A stretch of 64,000 nucleotides of DNA from Candidatus Magnetomicrobium cryptolimnococcus (GTDB taxonomy: Bacteria; Nitrospirota; Thermodesulfovibrionia; Thermodesulfovibrionales; Magnetobacteriaceae), in NCBI GenBank assembly GCA_018606805.1, contig JAGYWI010000007.1, forward strand, positions 62,001-126,000. Reading direction: 5' to 3'. The notes under the pieces are model-generated. The model did not search any database, had not been told where the DNA came from, and saw only the letters and a program-made list of their open reading frames with translations. Shown here piece after piece: positions 8,615 through 17,844 of this stretch (position 1 is the stretch's first letter; each line of letters begins with the position of its first letter). Both the position numbers and the translations under genes were made by a program.

Positions 8615-9595
8615 ATGTATAGGATGAAATTTTTAAAGGCACTCATAGCATTGATTATAGTAAGTCTGCTCGTACCTGCTTATCCACATGGACAGGAAGG
8701 TAGCCAAATAATAATGTACGTTAAAGACTATGATGGCTTTGTGCGAATACTATTAAAAAGTAATGCCGATGAATACATACAAAATGCAGCAATAAGTGAG
8801 GCCTACAGTATAGTAAAGATAGACTTTCCGGGGACTTTTGATTTAATAAAAGAACAAGAAGGCGCTAATGTATTAGCATCAAGCCGCGGCAGCTCATTAT
8901 TTTTACAAATAAGTAATCTAGAGAGAATTAAAGTAATTAAACTTCCCTCCCCTTCTAGATTGGTAATAGACGCCTATTTTGCACCGGTAAGGCAAGACAC
9001 TGTACCAAAAGAAAAAACCGGCATAGGTAATTTTAACGTTGTAATAGACCCCGGACACGGTGGCAGCGACAGTGGCATTGTTAGTAGCAGTAGCCAGATA
9101 AAAGAAAGTGCCCTTAGCCTAACAGTAGCCCAAGGACTTCATAAAGCACTTGGTAGTACAGTTAAAAAACTGTATTTAACAAGAACCATCGAAACAACCG
9201 TACCAATTGAACTTAGAATCCGTGATGGCGTATTAAATAATCCGGATATTTTTGTATCCATACACATGTCTAAAACCAATAGCTTTGACATCTATACGGC
9301 AACACCGGTAACACAATCGCTGAAGGAAAGTACAGAAGACAACGACTACACAAGGCAGTCTGATTACATGAGTAAAAGTGCTGAACTTGCAAAAGCAATA
9401 GGTGAGGCACTAGTGACTAAACACGATGTAAAAGTAAACTACGGAGACTTGCCCATACCTATTTTATACGAAATAAGCGCAGCAGCTATTTTAATTGAGC
9501 TACCATCGGCTGAAAACTTTACGTATAATGACGAAACCATCGGTGTTATTGTCAATGCTATTAAGCAAGGGATAGAGAGCTATGCAGCAAAGTAA
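8615..9595 (+). CDS. N-acetylmuramoyl-L-alanine amidase (AMIN + Amidase_3)
   Basis: Secreted zinc amidase that cleaves the amide between MurNAc and L-Ala in peptidoglycan. A signal-type hydrophobic segment is followed by an AMIN-like beta domain (about residues 35-125) and the catalytic domain with VVIDPGHGGSDSG, the KESAL glutamate, VSIHMSK and a final ILIELPSAEN. The motif after the second zinc His is unusual (MSK instead of ANA). I chose ATG 8615 because an AGG sits just upstream; GTG 8600 and ATG 8627 are alternatives. The gene begins a five-gene overlapping operon. Confidence 0.9.
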   Translation: MYRMKFLKALIALIIVSLLVPAYPHGQEGSQIIMYVKDYDGFVRILLKSNADEYIQNAAISEAYSIVKIDFPGTFDLIKEQEGANVLASSRGSSLFLQISNLERIKVIKLPSPSRLVIDAYFAPVRQDTVPKEKTGIGNFNVVIDPGHGGSDSGIVSSSSQIKESALSLTVAQGLHKALGSTVKKLYLTRTIETTVPIELRIRDGVLNNPDIFVSIHMSKTNSFDIYTATPVTQSLKESTEDNDYTRQSDYMSKSAELAKAIGEALVTKHDVKVNYGDLPIPILYEISAAAILIELPSAENFTYNDETIGVIVNAIKQGIESYAAK

Positions 9596-10178
9596 AGCCC
9601 CTTTTATAATTATATTCTTTCTATTAATTATAATCATAGGAGGAATAGCGTTTTTTATACATAGTTCATTTTTTAAAGACGAAATAGATAAAACGGCTAA
9701 AGAAGAAGCCTTAAAAAGAGCAAATAACACTGATGCCCCAAAGGACGTTACAAGTGTGAAGGTTTATAACGTAAAGGGCAGGCGCTTGGTTGAACAGGAA
9801 GTAAAAATTAATCAAACCTCTGATTCCATGGCGTTGGTTGAAGAGGCAATAAAGGGCTTTTTGTCCCCTCAAGAGGAAGAACTAAAACTGTACATTCCAC
9901 ATAATACGACTCTAATGGATGTTTATTATGGCATAGATAATGTCTTATACATTAATCTATCGTCTGAATTTACTAAAAATTTTCAAGGCGACACACCGGC
10001 CGAGTTTTTAATACTAAAGGGATTATATAAAACCGTCATAGCCAATGCAAGCGTTGCTGATGTAAAACTGATTGTAAATGACCTAGAAGTAGAAACACTC
10101 GGTGGCCATTTTCTTATAAAATATCCAATAAAACGCCTTGTAAGCCAAGAGGTAAAGTTTGAACAAACAGAGCGTTGA
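9582..10178 (+). CDS. GerMN domain membrane-anchored protein
   Basis: A 198-residue protein with one N-terminal membrane anchor (about residues 7-29) and a GerMN domain: SMALVEEAIKGFL, LYINLSSEFTKNF, and a C-terminal VNDLEVETLGGHF. In non-sporulating bacteria such proteins often sit next to cell-wall amidases, as here, and probably act in the periplasm on or near peptidoglycan. The start overlaps the amidase gene by 14 bases and the end overlaps murI by 20, so translation is coupled. Confidence 0.88.
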   Translation: MQQSKAPFIIIFFLLIIIIGGIAFFIHSSFFKDEIDKTAKEEALKRANNTDAPKDVTSVKVYNVKGRRLVEQEVKINQTSDSMALVEEAIKGFLSPQEEELKLYIPHNTTLMDVYYGIDNVLYINLSSEFTKNFQGDTPAEFLILKGLYKTVIANASVADVKLIVNDLEVETLGGHFLIKYPIKRLVSQEVKFEQTER

Positions 10179-11004
10179 CGTAAGTGCGCCAATAGGTGTA
10201 TTTGATTCAGGGGTTGGCGGACTTACTGTTTTAAATGAAATCCATAGGCACCTTCCACTTGAAAACACAATATACCTTGGAGATACAGCACGTGTGCCAT
10301 ACGGTATCCGAACACCAGATACAGTTAAAAGATATAGCCTTGAAAGTGGCTCTTTTTTATTTCAACTGGGTATTAAACTCCTCGTCATTGCTTGTAACAC
10401 AGTTTCAGCAATAAGCCTTGACCTTATATCAAGGCGGTTTCCAATACCAGTCATTGGTGTAATAGCACCGGGCTCAAAGGCAGCAATGAACGCCCCAGCG
10501 TATTACAACAGAGTAGGCGTTATCGGCACAGAAACTACTATAAAAAGCGGTGCTTATAAGCGCCAAATCCACACACTCAATAGCAACACAGAGGTTATAG
10601 AGATGGCCTGTCCGCTTTTCGTACCACTGGTTGAAGAGGGATGGTTTGACGGACCTATTGCCGAAGCTATAACAATGGAGTATCTGAAAAATATGGCTCA
10701 AATCAAAATAGATGCCCTTGTCCTTGGCTGCACTCACTATCCACTTTTAAAACGCGTAATACAAACGGTCGTTGGCAACAATACCTTGCTTGTGGATTCT
10801 GCCATTGAAACAGCAAAAATGGTTAAAGGCACATTAGATAATATGGGGATATTAAACAGCAATAAAGCAACAGCTGCACTTAGAAAATATTATGTTACGG
10901 ATGGGCCTGAGCGCTTCATAGCAATAGGCAAACGGTTTTTAACTGAGCCTATCAAAGATGTGGAGTTAATAGATATTAATTGCCTGGAAATAGCACCAGA
11001 TTAG
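10159..11004 (+). CDS. murI: Glutamate racemase
   Basis: Interconverts L- and D-glutamate to supply D-Glu for peptidoglycan. The 281-residue sequence has [14 protein letters not shown] at residues 12-25, the catalytic cysteines in IACNTVSA and LGCTHYPLL, and DTARVPYG. The start is TTG at 10159, with AAGAGG ahead of it, inside the end of the GerMN gene. The surrounding genes (amidase before, rph and rdgB after) form a conserved wall/nucleotide-housekeeping operon. Confidence 0.95.
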   Translation: MNKQSVDVSAPIGVFDSGVGGLTVLNEIHRHLPLENTIYLGDTARVPYGIRTPDTVKRYSLESGSFLFQLGIKLLVIACNTVSAISLDLISRRFPIPVIGVIAPGSKAAMNAPAYYNRVGVIGTETTIKSGAYKRQIHTLNSNTEVIEMACPLFVPLVEEGWFDGPIAEAITMEYLKNMAQIKIDALVLGCTHYPLLKRVIQTVVGNNTLLVDSAIETAKMVKGTLDNMGILNSNKATAALRKYYVTDGPERFIAIGKRFLTEPIKDVELIDINCLEIAPD

Positions 11005-11024
11005 ATATGTGGAGGACTAATTAC

Positions 11025-11762
11025 ATGCGTACAGACGGGAGAAATGCCAATCAACTAAGACCTGTTAAAATGGTTAAAGACTTTATAGGCAGTGCTGAAA
11101 GCTCTTTGTTAATTGAAATGGGTAAAACGAAGGTAATATGTACGGCTACAATAGAAGAAAACGTGCCACCGTTTTTAAAAGATACAGGCAAGGGCTGGGT
11201 TACTGCTGAATATGGAATGCTGCCACGCTCAACAGGTAAAAGAAGCGTAAGAGAAGCCAAAAGCGGCAAAATTACAGGCCGTACACATGAAATCCAAAGA
11301 CTAATAGGGCGCAGCCTACGCTCTGTTGTTGATTTAAAAAAACTGGGAGAGCGGACAATATTGATAGATTGCGACGTAATACAAGCAGATGGCGGCACAC
11401 GCACAGCATCCATAACAGGCGCATTCGTATGCCTAATAGAGGCATTACGGTTTGGAGTTAATAATGGAATTTTAGAGACAATACCGGTGATTGACCACTT
11501 AGCAGCCATTAGCGTCGGCATTGTTAGTGGCGAATGCCTACTTGATTTGTGCTACAAGGAAGACTCACAGGCCGAAGTAGATATGAATGTTGTCATGGAT
11601 GGTAGTGGTAGATTTATCGAAATTCAAGGCACAGCCGAAAGCTCACCATTTCACAGAGAGACATTAAACGAATTGCTTGATTTAGCCAAAAAAGGCATTG
11701 ATGAGCTTATTAATGAGCAAAAAAGGATTCTTGGACATGAAGATTTTCTTAGCTACAAATAA
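11025..11762 (+). CDS. rph: Ribonuclease PH
   Basis: Phosphorolytic 3' exoribonuclease that trims tRNA 3' ends. Starting at ATG 11025 gives 245 residues ([15 protein letters not shown]), the normal size; GGAGG at 11011-11015 is correctly placed and the frame upstream of it is non-homologous. Conserved segments are [10 protein letters not shown] with the following [25 protein letters not shown] and [16 protein letters not shown]. The 3' end overlaps rdgB by 26 bases, as in many genomes where rph and rdgB are paired. Confidence 0.96.
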   Translation: MRTDGRNANQLRPVKMVKDFIGSAESSLLIEMGKTKVICTATIEENVPPFLKDTGKGWVTAEYGMLPRSTGKRSVREAKSGKITGRTHEIQRLIGRSLRSVVDLKKLGERTILIDCDVIQADGGTRTASITGAFVCLIEALRFGVNNGILETIPVIDHLAAISVGIVSGECLLDLCYKEDSQAEVDMNVVMDGSGRFIEIQGTAESSPFHRETLNELLDLAKKGIDELINEQKRILGHEDFLSYK

Positions 11763-12342
11763 TCACGGTAAAGTAAAAGAAATAAACAAACTCTTTGAAG
11801 GCAGCGGTATAGAATTTTTAATAGCAGAAGGCAATTTTAATTACTCAAGCGTAGAAACAGGTAATACATACAAAATAAATGCCTATAAAAAAGCAAAATA
11901 CCTGTATACTGAAACCGGCTCTAATACCCCCTCACTTGCCGAGGACTCAGGGCTTGAGGTAGAAGCCCTAAACGGAGCTCCAGGCGTGCACTCTGCACGT
12001 TTTGCCAATACCAATGCCACCGATAAAGAAAACAACAATAGACTACTTGAGCTATTGTCCCTTGAAACCTCAAATAATAGAAATGCTAAATTTGTATCAA
12101 TATTTTGCCTTATAAGTAAGGATGGAGAATTTTATTTTGAAGGGGAAGTTAAAGGCCAAATAGCACTATCACTAAAAGGAGAACACGGCTTTGGTTACGA
12201 TCCACTGTTTATTCCAGAAGGCTATGATAAAACCTTTGCACAACTTGGACCGGAGTTTAAAAATGCAATTAGTCATCGCGCCAAAGCTATAAGTAAACTT
12301 AAAAACTTATTTTTTGACAAAAAAATAAAAGATAGAAGATAG
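11737..12342 (+). CDS. rdgB: XTP/dITP diphosphatase
   Basis: Ham1/RdgB pyrophosphatase that removes non-canonical purine nucleotides (XTP, dITP). The start is taken as ATG 11737 ([16 protein letters not shown]), giving 201 residues, after AAAGGA. Signatures are [22 protein letters not shown] with the following [12 protein letters not shown], and [12 protein letters not shown]. The C-terminus has the usual [10 protein letters not shown]. It is the last gene of the operon and is followed by a repeat-bearing spacer. Confidence 0.95.
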   Translation: MKIFLATNNHGKVKEINKLFEGSGIEFLIAEGNFNYSSVETGNTYKINAYKKAKYLYTETGSNTPSLAEDSGLEVEALNGAPGVHSARFANTNATDKENNNRLLELLSLETSNNRNAKFVSIFCLISKDGEFYFEGEVKGQIALSLKGEHGFGYDPLFIPEGYDKTFAQLGPEFKNAISHRAKAISKLKNLFFDKKIKDRR

Positions 12343-12574
12343 AAGAAAAAGGGGTAGGTACTCTGCAACAATGCCATTAAGTTAAGGTAAATTGCTTTTA
12401 AATGTAGCTAAAGATAATAAGAATAGCTAATAAATTGCAGACCAAAAGTTTTAGGAAAGGGGGTGCGCCTCCGCACACCTTTTACCTAAAAGGGTTTTCC
12501 CCAGCTTTTCTCTTTCCTTAACTTACTGGTGCGCAAGCACACCAGATGTTCTTGTACAACCGCATAGGGATAAA
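12343..12574. repeat. Spacer with dispersed-repeat fragments and hairpins
   Basis: No gene. It holds CAATGCCATTAAGTTAAGG (from 12369), which recurs inverted at 24272-24293 and in diverged form at 39565. It also holds a segment near 12442-12500 (AAAAGTTTTAGGAAAGGGG ... CCTAAAAGGGTTTTCC) whose reverse complement recurs at about 45645-45690 and, shorter, near 51730. GTGCG-CCTC-CGCAC forms a hairpin at about 12463-12476 that could help terminate rdgB transcription. Confidence 0.7.
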
Positions 12575-13240
12575 TCACTTATTAATAATATACCCTTTAC
12601 CTTTAATGGTACATATAAGCTCTTCGTTTACGTGTCTACTTAGTTTTTCACGTATGTGCTTTATATTAACCTCAACAACATTTGTATTAGCCAGATAACG
12701 TTGTCCCCACACAACCTCTAAAATTTGCTCTCGTGAAATAACAAGACCTTTATTTCGCAAAAGGTAATAAAAAATGGCATATTCTTTTGGGCGCATGGGA
12801 ATTTCTACATTATTAGCATAAATTTTCATTAATACAGGGTCAATTACAAGCCCTTTATACTGCGTCATAGAGTCATGTTTATTTGTACGCCTTAAAACTG
12901 AACGGACTCTCGCTAATAGTTCTTCAAAGAAAAACGGTTTTGTCAGATAATCATCAGCACCACTGTTGAGTCCTGCAATTTTATCTTCCACATTAACCTT
13001 CGATGTCAGCATAAGAACAGCCATCAGGGCATTTAAACGCCTAATACCACGACAAACACTGATACCATCCATATCCGGAAGCACCAAATCTAAGATAACT
13101 AAATCATAATTATTAGTCTTACATAGCTCAATCCCTGCCGCTCCAGTTTGTGCATGATCAATTTTATAGTACTCCTCCGTCATACCAGTTACAATAAAAT
13201 CTGCCACAGCCAAATCATCTTCAATCAATAGTACATTCAT
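12575..13240 (-). CDS. OmpR/PhoB-type response regulator
   Basis: Two-component transcription regulator of 221 residues: receiver domain with acidic pocket EDD (7-9), phospho-acceptor Asp51 in VILDLVLPD, MLTSK and the Lys in TKPFFF; then a winged-helix DNA-binding domain (about 125-220) with RPKEYAIFYYLLRNKG and VVEVNIKHIREKL. No histidine kinase is adjacent. It reads in the same direction as the rnf operon and follows the GspC-like gene by 42 bp, so it may be its last gene. The signal it answers is unknown. Confidence 0.92.
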   Translation of the reverse strand: MNVLLIEDDLAVADFIVTGMTEEYYKIDHAQTGAAGIELCKTNNYDLVILDLVLPDMDGISVCRGIRRLNALMAVLMLTSKVNVEDKIAGLNSGADDYLTKPFFFEELLARVRSVLRRTNKHDSMTQYKGLVIDPVLMKIYANNVEIPMRPKEYAIFYYLLRNKGLVISREQILEVVWGQRYLANTNVVEVNIKHIREKLSRHVNEELICTIKGKGYIINK

Positions 13241-13282
13241 GATACATTTATTATATCTCCAACTCTCCTACTTTTAGCACTC

Positions 13283-13936
13283 CTAATTTGGCACAGGAGG
13301 TCTTTTACTAAAAATCTTTTGTTCTAAATCTCCAGCCTTTTTGATTTTACTATTGCTACCCCCCTGCCCTTCCTTAGTACCTTTACCTGTATCTTTATCC
13401 CCTGACGTTACAGCCTTCCTTTGGGCATTCTTTTCGTCTGACATTATTTTAAAAGTGTATCGGTCCTCACCATTAACAAATACCACATCACCTTCATTTA
13501 CTTCCTGCAAAATATACTCATTTAAAGGTTCTCCAATGTGCACTATGCTTTGCCTCTTACCTCTGCCTGGTGATGTAAAAGGCGTTTTTTTATTTTCAAC
13601 AAACGCAATCTTCCCCTCATTTGTTATAAGCGTCCCATACACCATAAAATCCGGTGGCGGTGGTTTTGGCTTAGGGGTTTCAACTGGTACAGGTTTTTCA
13701 TATTTTCTGTCAGGGTGAAACAAATTCTTCTCAGTCACAACTATATAATCCCCATTTGACTGCAATTTCTTCCGTCCACTAACATTAATAACATCCATCA
13801 TAACCTTTGAGCTGTTATCATCGGATATTTCTATTTTTATCTCCTTTTTGTAAAGGCCATACCCATAATAACCTAATGAACCACAAACTACACCTAATAT
13901 TATATTTAAAACAGTCAAATGCCTTAAAATAGACAT
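13283..13936 (-). CDS. GspC/PilP-like anchored periplasmic protein
   Basis: A 217-residue protein with one N-terminal membrane helix (about 8-27), then a periplasmic part. The ENLFHPDRKYE segment, a proline-rich stretch (about 85-93), and a small beta domain (YGTLITNEGKIAFVENK; GDVVFVNGEDRYTFKI) resemble the homology region of type II secretion GspC or PilP. The tail is Lys/Gly/Ser-rich and probably disordered. No other secretion genes are nearby; it sits between rnfD and the response regulator. The family match is by pattern only. Confidence 0.55.
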   Translation of the reverse strand: MSILRHLTVLNIILGVVCGSLGYYGYGLYKKEIKIEISDDNSSKVMMDVINVSGRKKLQSNGDYIVVTEKNLFHPDRKYEKPVPVETPKPKPPPPDFMVYGTLITNEGKIAFVENKKTPFTSPGRGKRQSIVHIGEPLNEYILQEVNEGDVVFVNGEDRYTFKIMSDEKNAQRKAVTSGDKDTGKGTKEGQGGSNSKIKKAGDLEQKIFSKRPPVPN

Positions 13937-13981
13937 TAAAAAACCCTCATCTTCGATTATAACATTTTTGGCTTTTTTTTC

Positions 13982-14938
13982 TTACCTTTTTATTCTATCA
14001 ATCAACGGTGCAACCGCATTCATAATAAGAATTGCATAACACACACCTTCCGGATAACCACCATATTTCCTTATCAAAATAGTAATAATACCAGCACCGC
14101 ATCCAAAAATAATCCTCCCCTTTGGCGTACATGGGCTTGTTACCACATCGGTTGCCATATAAAAAGCTCCCAGTATAAGACCACCTGAAAACACATGAAA
14201 AAATGCTGGCATACCAAGTACTAAAGAAAACACAAAAACAGTAACGATATAGGAAACTGGGATATGCCAAGTAATGGTGCGTTTATAAAATAAATAAGCT
14301 GCCCCCAACAAAAGCGCAACCACAGAGGTCTCTCCAATAGAACCACTTACGTTGCCAACTATCAGATTAATAATTGGTGTAAGCTGACCATCCTCTTTCA
14401 TCATGGAAAGAGGCGTTGCTGTTGTTACCACGTCAGCATTAATAGTAGCCAGCCACGTAGTCATATATACAGGCCATGCTGCCAGCAAAAAAGCACGCCC
14501 CAAAAGCGCTGGATTAAATATATTATAACCAAGCCCTCCAAAGGCAAGTTTCCCTAAAGCGATGGCTACAACGGTGCCGACAATGGGTATCCAATAAGGC
14601 ACTGTTGGAGGTAGTGTAAATGCCAACAAAAGCCCTGTTACAAGGGCGCTTCCATCTGTTACTGTTATGTCCTCACTTTTTATAAAACTTAGTATTGGGG
14701 TTTTGTAATTAAACTCTTTTGTAAAAAATAGAAGCTGCAAAACCCCTTCTGTAATAACAGCAGTCATAGAGCTTATAAATATTATCCATAATGAGCGTAC
14801 ACCAAAGACATATATACTAAAAAGAGCTGCCGGCACAAGTGAAATAATAACATCAAACATAAGACAATGTACAGTCTCACCATTTTTTATGTATGGTGGT
14901 GACGAGGTAATTAATAGATTTCTTGATTGCCTTTCCAT
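13982..14938 (-). CDS. rnfD: Rnf complex subunit D
   Basis: Integral membrane, FMN-binding subunit of the Rnf ferredoxin:NAD+ oxidoreductase, 318 residues with about nine helices. Signatures include DGSALVTGLLLAFTLPP, KLAFGGLGYNIFNPALLGRA and the region TTATPLS, where FMN attaches covalently to Thr in characterised RnfD/NqrB proteins. A late FGCGAGIITILIRKYGGYPE matches the family. It begins 19 bases after rnfC ends, so it is co-transcribed. Confidence 0.95.
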   Translation of the reverse strand: MERQSRNLLITSSPPYIKNGETVHCLMFDVIISLVPAALFSIYVFGVRSLWIIFISSMTAVITEGVLQLLFFTKEFNYKTPILSFIKSEDITVTDGSALVTGLLLAFTLPPTVPYWIPIVGTVVAIALGKLAFGGLGYNIFNPALLGRAFLLAAWPVYMTTWLATINADVVTTATPLSMMKEDGQLTPIINLIVGNVSGSIGETSVVALLLGAAYLFYKRTITWHIPVSYIVTVFVFSLVLGMPAFFHVFSGGLILGAFYMATDVVTSPCTPKGRIIFGCGAGIITILIRKYGGYPEGVCYAILIMNAVAPLIDRIKR

Positions 14939-14957
14939 AGTCGTTTTTCTCTTAAAT

Positions 14958-16346
14958 TTATAACATCTTATAATAATTATATGTTAAAAGCGTATGTTTT
15001 CCAACCGCCCTGTACTTTCCCATCTTCATAAGCTCCATAAGAGGTAATATCGAAGGACACACATAATAGCAAAGCCCGCACTCCAGACATGAAAAAAGCC
15101 CCAACCTTATAGCCTCCTCATATCTTCTATCCTGTATGAGGTCTACTATGGCATTAGGGGTAATTTTAGCCGGACACACATCCACACACTTACCACACCT
15201 AATGCACTGCGTAGGCTTATAAACTCTCGACTTACGTTCATCGTCAAACAGCACGGCAACATCAATAGAAATCCCATTAGCACGCTTAAGAACCGGAACA
15301 TCTACAGTATGCTGTGGTACACCCATAAGAGGTCCACCCATTGTCAGGCGTTTAACGTTAGTGGTCTTTCCACCACACCTATCCACTATATAATCCACCG
15401 TAGTACCGCACCGTATCCACAGATTAAGGGGTTTCTTCACAGCCGAACCGACAACGCTTATAAGCTGCCTTATAAATGGTTCACCTTTATAATAAGCGTC
15501 ATAGATGCTAACCAAAACTGAGGGCTCTATCATAACGGCGTTAGGCATCACAGCGTTAGGCATCACAGCGTTAGGCCATTTTATCATAGCGGTCTTTTTT
15601 CCATCAGTTATCCTTTCACGTAAAAGAGACTGCAAGGTAACAGGATAAGGCCTTCGTACTACTTGAACGTCTGTATTTTTTATTACGGAACATATTTGTC
15701 GTAAATTAGAAAAAAGGTGCTGATGTCTTTTTTCTAATAAAAATATTGTATTTATAGCGCTATCAAATAATTTCAAAAACACCTCAAGCCCTTTAGCGAG
15801 CTTTTCTTGTTCCTCTACTACAAGCCTTTCCTTTGAACTAAAGCATGGTTCAAATTCTGTTACGTTTATTAGCAGTGTAGAGACTTGCTCAGGTAAGCCA
15901 TAATCTATAAGTATACCCATGTCGCTTAAAAAGTGCAGTAAATCTTCTTTTGAGCTTGTAAGCCCTGAGCCTTCAAACGGTCTAAGTTGGGCTCGTTCAT
16001 CTTTTCCATCGGATTTTATAGTAATAGCATAAGCCTTCCAGCCAAGTGGATGAAGAGCCTCACCAAGTGTGATAACCTCGCCAGATATACTTGAATGTAC
16101 AGCTAATTTCTTTGAATCGCTCAAAAGCAGACCAATTTTTTGACCTGTAAGGACACGCTCCCCCTCTTTGACATATACTTCATATATGTCATTACTTTTT
16201 ACACAAAAATCCTGACAGAAGTCTTGCAAAAAGAGCACCACCTTTTCAGGTGTCTCAATACCTTCTGTGTGCATAGCAGCTATTTCCTGCATATAGTTAG
16301 CAGGTCTAAGCGTCCTTTTTGTAAAAGTAGGCCAAAAACCGTCCAC
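14958..16346 (-). CDS. rnfC: Rnf complex subunit C (iron-sulfur, NADH side)
   Basis: Peripheral subunit carrying two 4Fe-4S clusters (CIRCGKCVDVCP and CLECGLCYYVCP) that passes electrons to or from NAD(H). The open frame runs up to 16433, but its first 29 codons lie largely in a dispersed repeat (16361-16517) and do not resemble RnfC. GTG at 16346, preceded by AAAAGGAGAG, gives 462 residues and is preferred. The N-terminal glycine-rich GGxHPP motif of typical RnfC is not seen, so this is a diverged N-terminus. An internal PNAVM triplication is listed separately. Confidence 0.9.
   Translation of the reverse strand: MDGFWPTFTKRTLRPANYMQEIAAMHTEGIETPEKVVLFLQDFCQDFCVKSNDIYEVYVKEGERVLTGQKIGLLLSDSKKLAVHSSISGEVITLGEALHPLGWKAYAITIKSDGKDERAQLRPFEGSGLTSSKEDLLHFLSDMGILIDYGLPEQVSTLLINVTEFEPCFSSKERLVVEEQEKLAKGLEVFLKLFDSAINTIFLLEKRHQHLFSNLRQICSVIKNTDVQVVRRPYPVTLQSLLRERITDGKKTAMIKWPNAVMPNAVMPNAVMIEPSVLVSIYDAYYKGEPFIRQLISVVGSAVKKPLNLWIRCGTTVDYIVDRCGGKTTNVKRLTMGGPLMGVPQHTVDVPVLKRANGISIDVAVLFDDERKSRVYKPTQCIRCGKCVDVCPAKITPNAIVDLIQDRRYEEAIRLGLFSCLECGLCYYVCPSILPLMELMKMGKYRAVGKHTLLTYNYYKML
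15531..15575 (-). repeat. Three 15-bp tandem units inside rnfC
   Basis: Units 15531-15545, 15546-15560 and 15561-15575. Units two and three are identical (CATCACAGCGTTAGG on the plus strand) and unit one differs at two positions. They encode PNAVM three times in frame. Copy number can change without breaking the frame. Confidence 0.95.
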
Positions 16347-16360
16347 ACCGCTCTCCTTTT

Positions 16361-16517
16361 TAAAAATAATAAGGAAACAAATACACAGTGAGGGCGCTGC
16401 CCTCACACTCCCGCCAAAGATGCGTAGGCGCACCTCCCTGGTACTCGTCCCTTTGGCCTACCGCACAAGGGGCTTTGCCCAGGGAGGTGTGCCTTCACAC
16501 CCTTGAACCCCAAAACA
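16361..16517 (+). repeat. Multi-hairpin dispersed repeat, copy 1 (inside rnf operon)
   Basis: Begins AAGGAAACAAATACA and continues GTGAGGGCGCTGCCCTCAC, then segments shared with copies at 32668, 43469, 47855 and 51600. It contains consecutive short inverted repeats and ends near CCTTGAACCCCAAAA. It lies between the flavodoxin gene and rnfC, so the rnf transcript would run through it. Part of the fourth hairpin is rearranged relative to the copy at 51600. Confidence 0.9.
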
Positions 16518-16523
16518 CCATTT

Positions 16524-16991
16524 TTATTTTGGTATATAAAAAAAACCACGGGCAAAAGCTACAGCCTTTTTTAATTTATTTTTAGTCAAAAGCGGTCCAA
16601 ATAGTGTAGTTACATAAAGAAAATGTTCTATTGGTAAATAGCCCCCCTTAGCCTCCACGAGTTTCTTTAAATCCCTGTACACATGCCCTTTCGAAAAAAT
16701 AGCAGCGCCTGTTATAAAACATACCACCTTTTTACCTTCAAAACTACCACAACTATTTATATATGACGAAAGAAACGGATGAACACTCATCATCATAACC
16801 CAACCACCAAGAAAAATAGTATCATAATCGCTAAAATCAAATGTAAATGCCGACTGGAAATCCTTCAAAAGCCCGCTATGCGTAAGCTCAAGCTTGATAA
16901 TATCAGCCTGCCCTTGCACTCCATCAAGTATTGCATGCGCTACCTTTTCCGTGTTTCCCGTCTTTGAACAATACACAATAATAGACCTCAT
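16524..16991 (-). CDS. Flavodoxin-like protein in the rnf operon
   Basis: Flavodoxin-fold protein of 155 residues with the FMN phosphate loop SKTGNTEKVA (residues 9-18), YDTIFLGGWVMMMSVHPF and VVCFITGAAI. Its ATG overlaps the rnfB stop (ATGA), so it is translationally coupled to rnfB. A low-potential flavodoxin could replace or supplement ferredoxin as the Rnf electron donor; alternatively it is a flavodoxin-domain oxidoreductase of the EriC/BFN1-like type. The link to Rnf is inferred from position. Confidence 0.8.
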   Translation of the reverse strand: MRSIIVYCSKTGNTEKVAHAILDGVQGQADIIKLELTHSGLLKDFQSAFTFDFSDYDTIFLGGWVMMMSVHPFLSSYINSCGSFEGKKVVCFITGAAIFSKGHVYRDLKKLVEAKGGYLPIEHFLYVTTLFGPLLTKNKLKKAVAFARGFFYIPK

Positions 16992-17806
16992 GCCGTAGCC
17001 CCCTCCTCTTGCCTTACTGTGCTTAACACTTTAAGTATTTTACGTGGACACTCTTCCACACATTTATAGCACTGAATACACTTACTGTACTCAATCTTTA
17101 TAATACCACCTATTTCTTTTATAGCACCTTCCGGACAACCTTTAACACACTTAAGGCAGTGAATACACCCAATCGGACACTCCTTGCTAACAGCCTTCCC
17201 CCTTTCCTTTGTACTGCAAACCACATACGGAAAGCCAACAGGTAGTATTTTTATTAAATCCTTCGGACACACCGCAGCACAAGCCCCACATCCAGTACAT
17301 TTATCTGCATCAATAAAAGGAATGCTCCTACCTTTATTATAAATAGCATCAAACTTACACATTTTAGAGCAATCACCAAAACCAAGACAGCTCCATTGGC
17401 ACTGCCTATCGCCCAGCGTATAAAGCACAGCAACACGGCAAGACGGCATACCGGCATACTCATACTGTTTGGCTGCCACCATACCACCAAGACAACACAC
17501 ACTCGCAGCCCTTCTTAGTGCTGCTTCAACCTTTATACCTAAGATATCACCAATTGCCTGCAAGCTTTCCTGTTTTGATAGCACACAACGGTTTGGCTCT
17601 ACCTCACCGCTAACTAATTTCACTGCATAATTATAACAGGAAGGATTTCCACACCCACCACAATTAGCCCCCGGCAGCAGCGCTTCAATGGTCTCAACCC
17701 TCTCATCAGTTTTAACAGCAAACACCCTTGCCGCACCAACTAACGTAACTCCAGCCACTATACCACAGCCGCACAATATAAGCGTTCCCACTAAAACCGT
17801 CCACAT
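16988..17806 (-). CDS. rnfB: Rnf complex subunit B (ferredoxin-like)
   Basis: Electron-entry subunit of 272 residues with an N-terminal membrane anchor (about 2-26). The four-Cys ALLPGANCGGCGNPSCYNYA region binds one cluster, then come CTGCGACAAVCP, CIHCLKCVKGCP and CIQCYKCVEECPRKI. That is a rich set of 4Fe-4S motifs, more than the minimal E. coli form. It accepts electrons from reduced ferredoxin (or the adjacent flavodoxin). It lies 38 bp downstream of rnfA. Confidence 0.95.
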   Translation of the reverse strand: MWTVLVGTLILCGCGIVAGVTLVGAARVFAVKTDERVETIEALLPGANCGGCGNPSCYNYAVKLVSGEVEPNRCVLSKQESLQAIGDILGIKVEAALRRAASVCCLGGMVAAKQYEYAGMPSCRVAVLYTLGDRQCQWSCLGFGDCSKMCKFDAIYNKGRSIPFIDADKCTGCGACAAVCPKDLIKILPVGFPYVVCSTKERGKAVSKECPIGCIHCLKCVKGCPEGAIKEIGGIIKIEYSKCIQCYKCVEECPRKILKVLSTVRQEEGATA

Positions 17807-17844
17807 AAAAAACCCCTTCCTCTTGTTTTAAAACTAATATAAAT

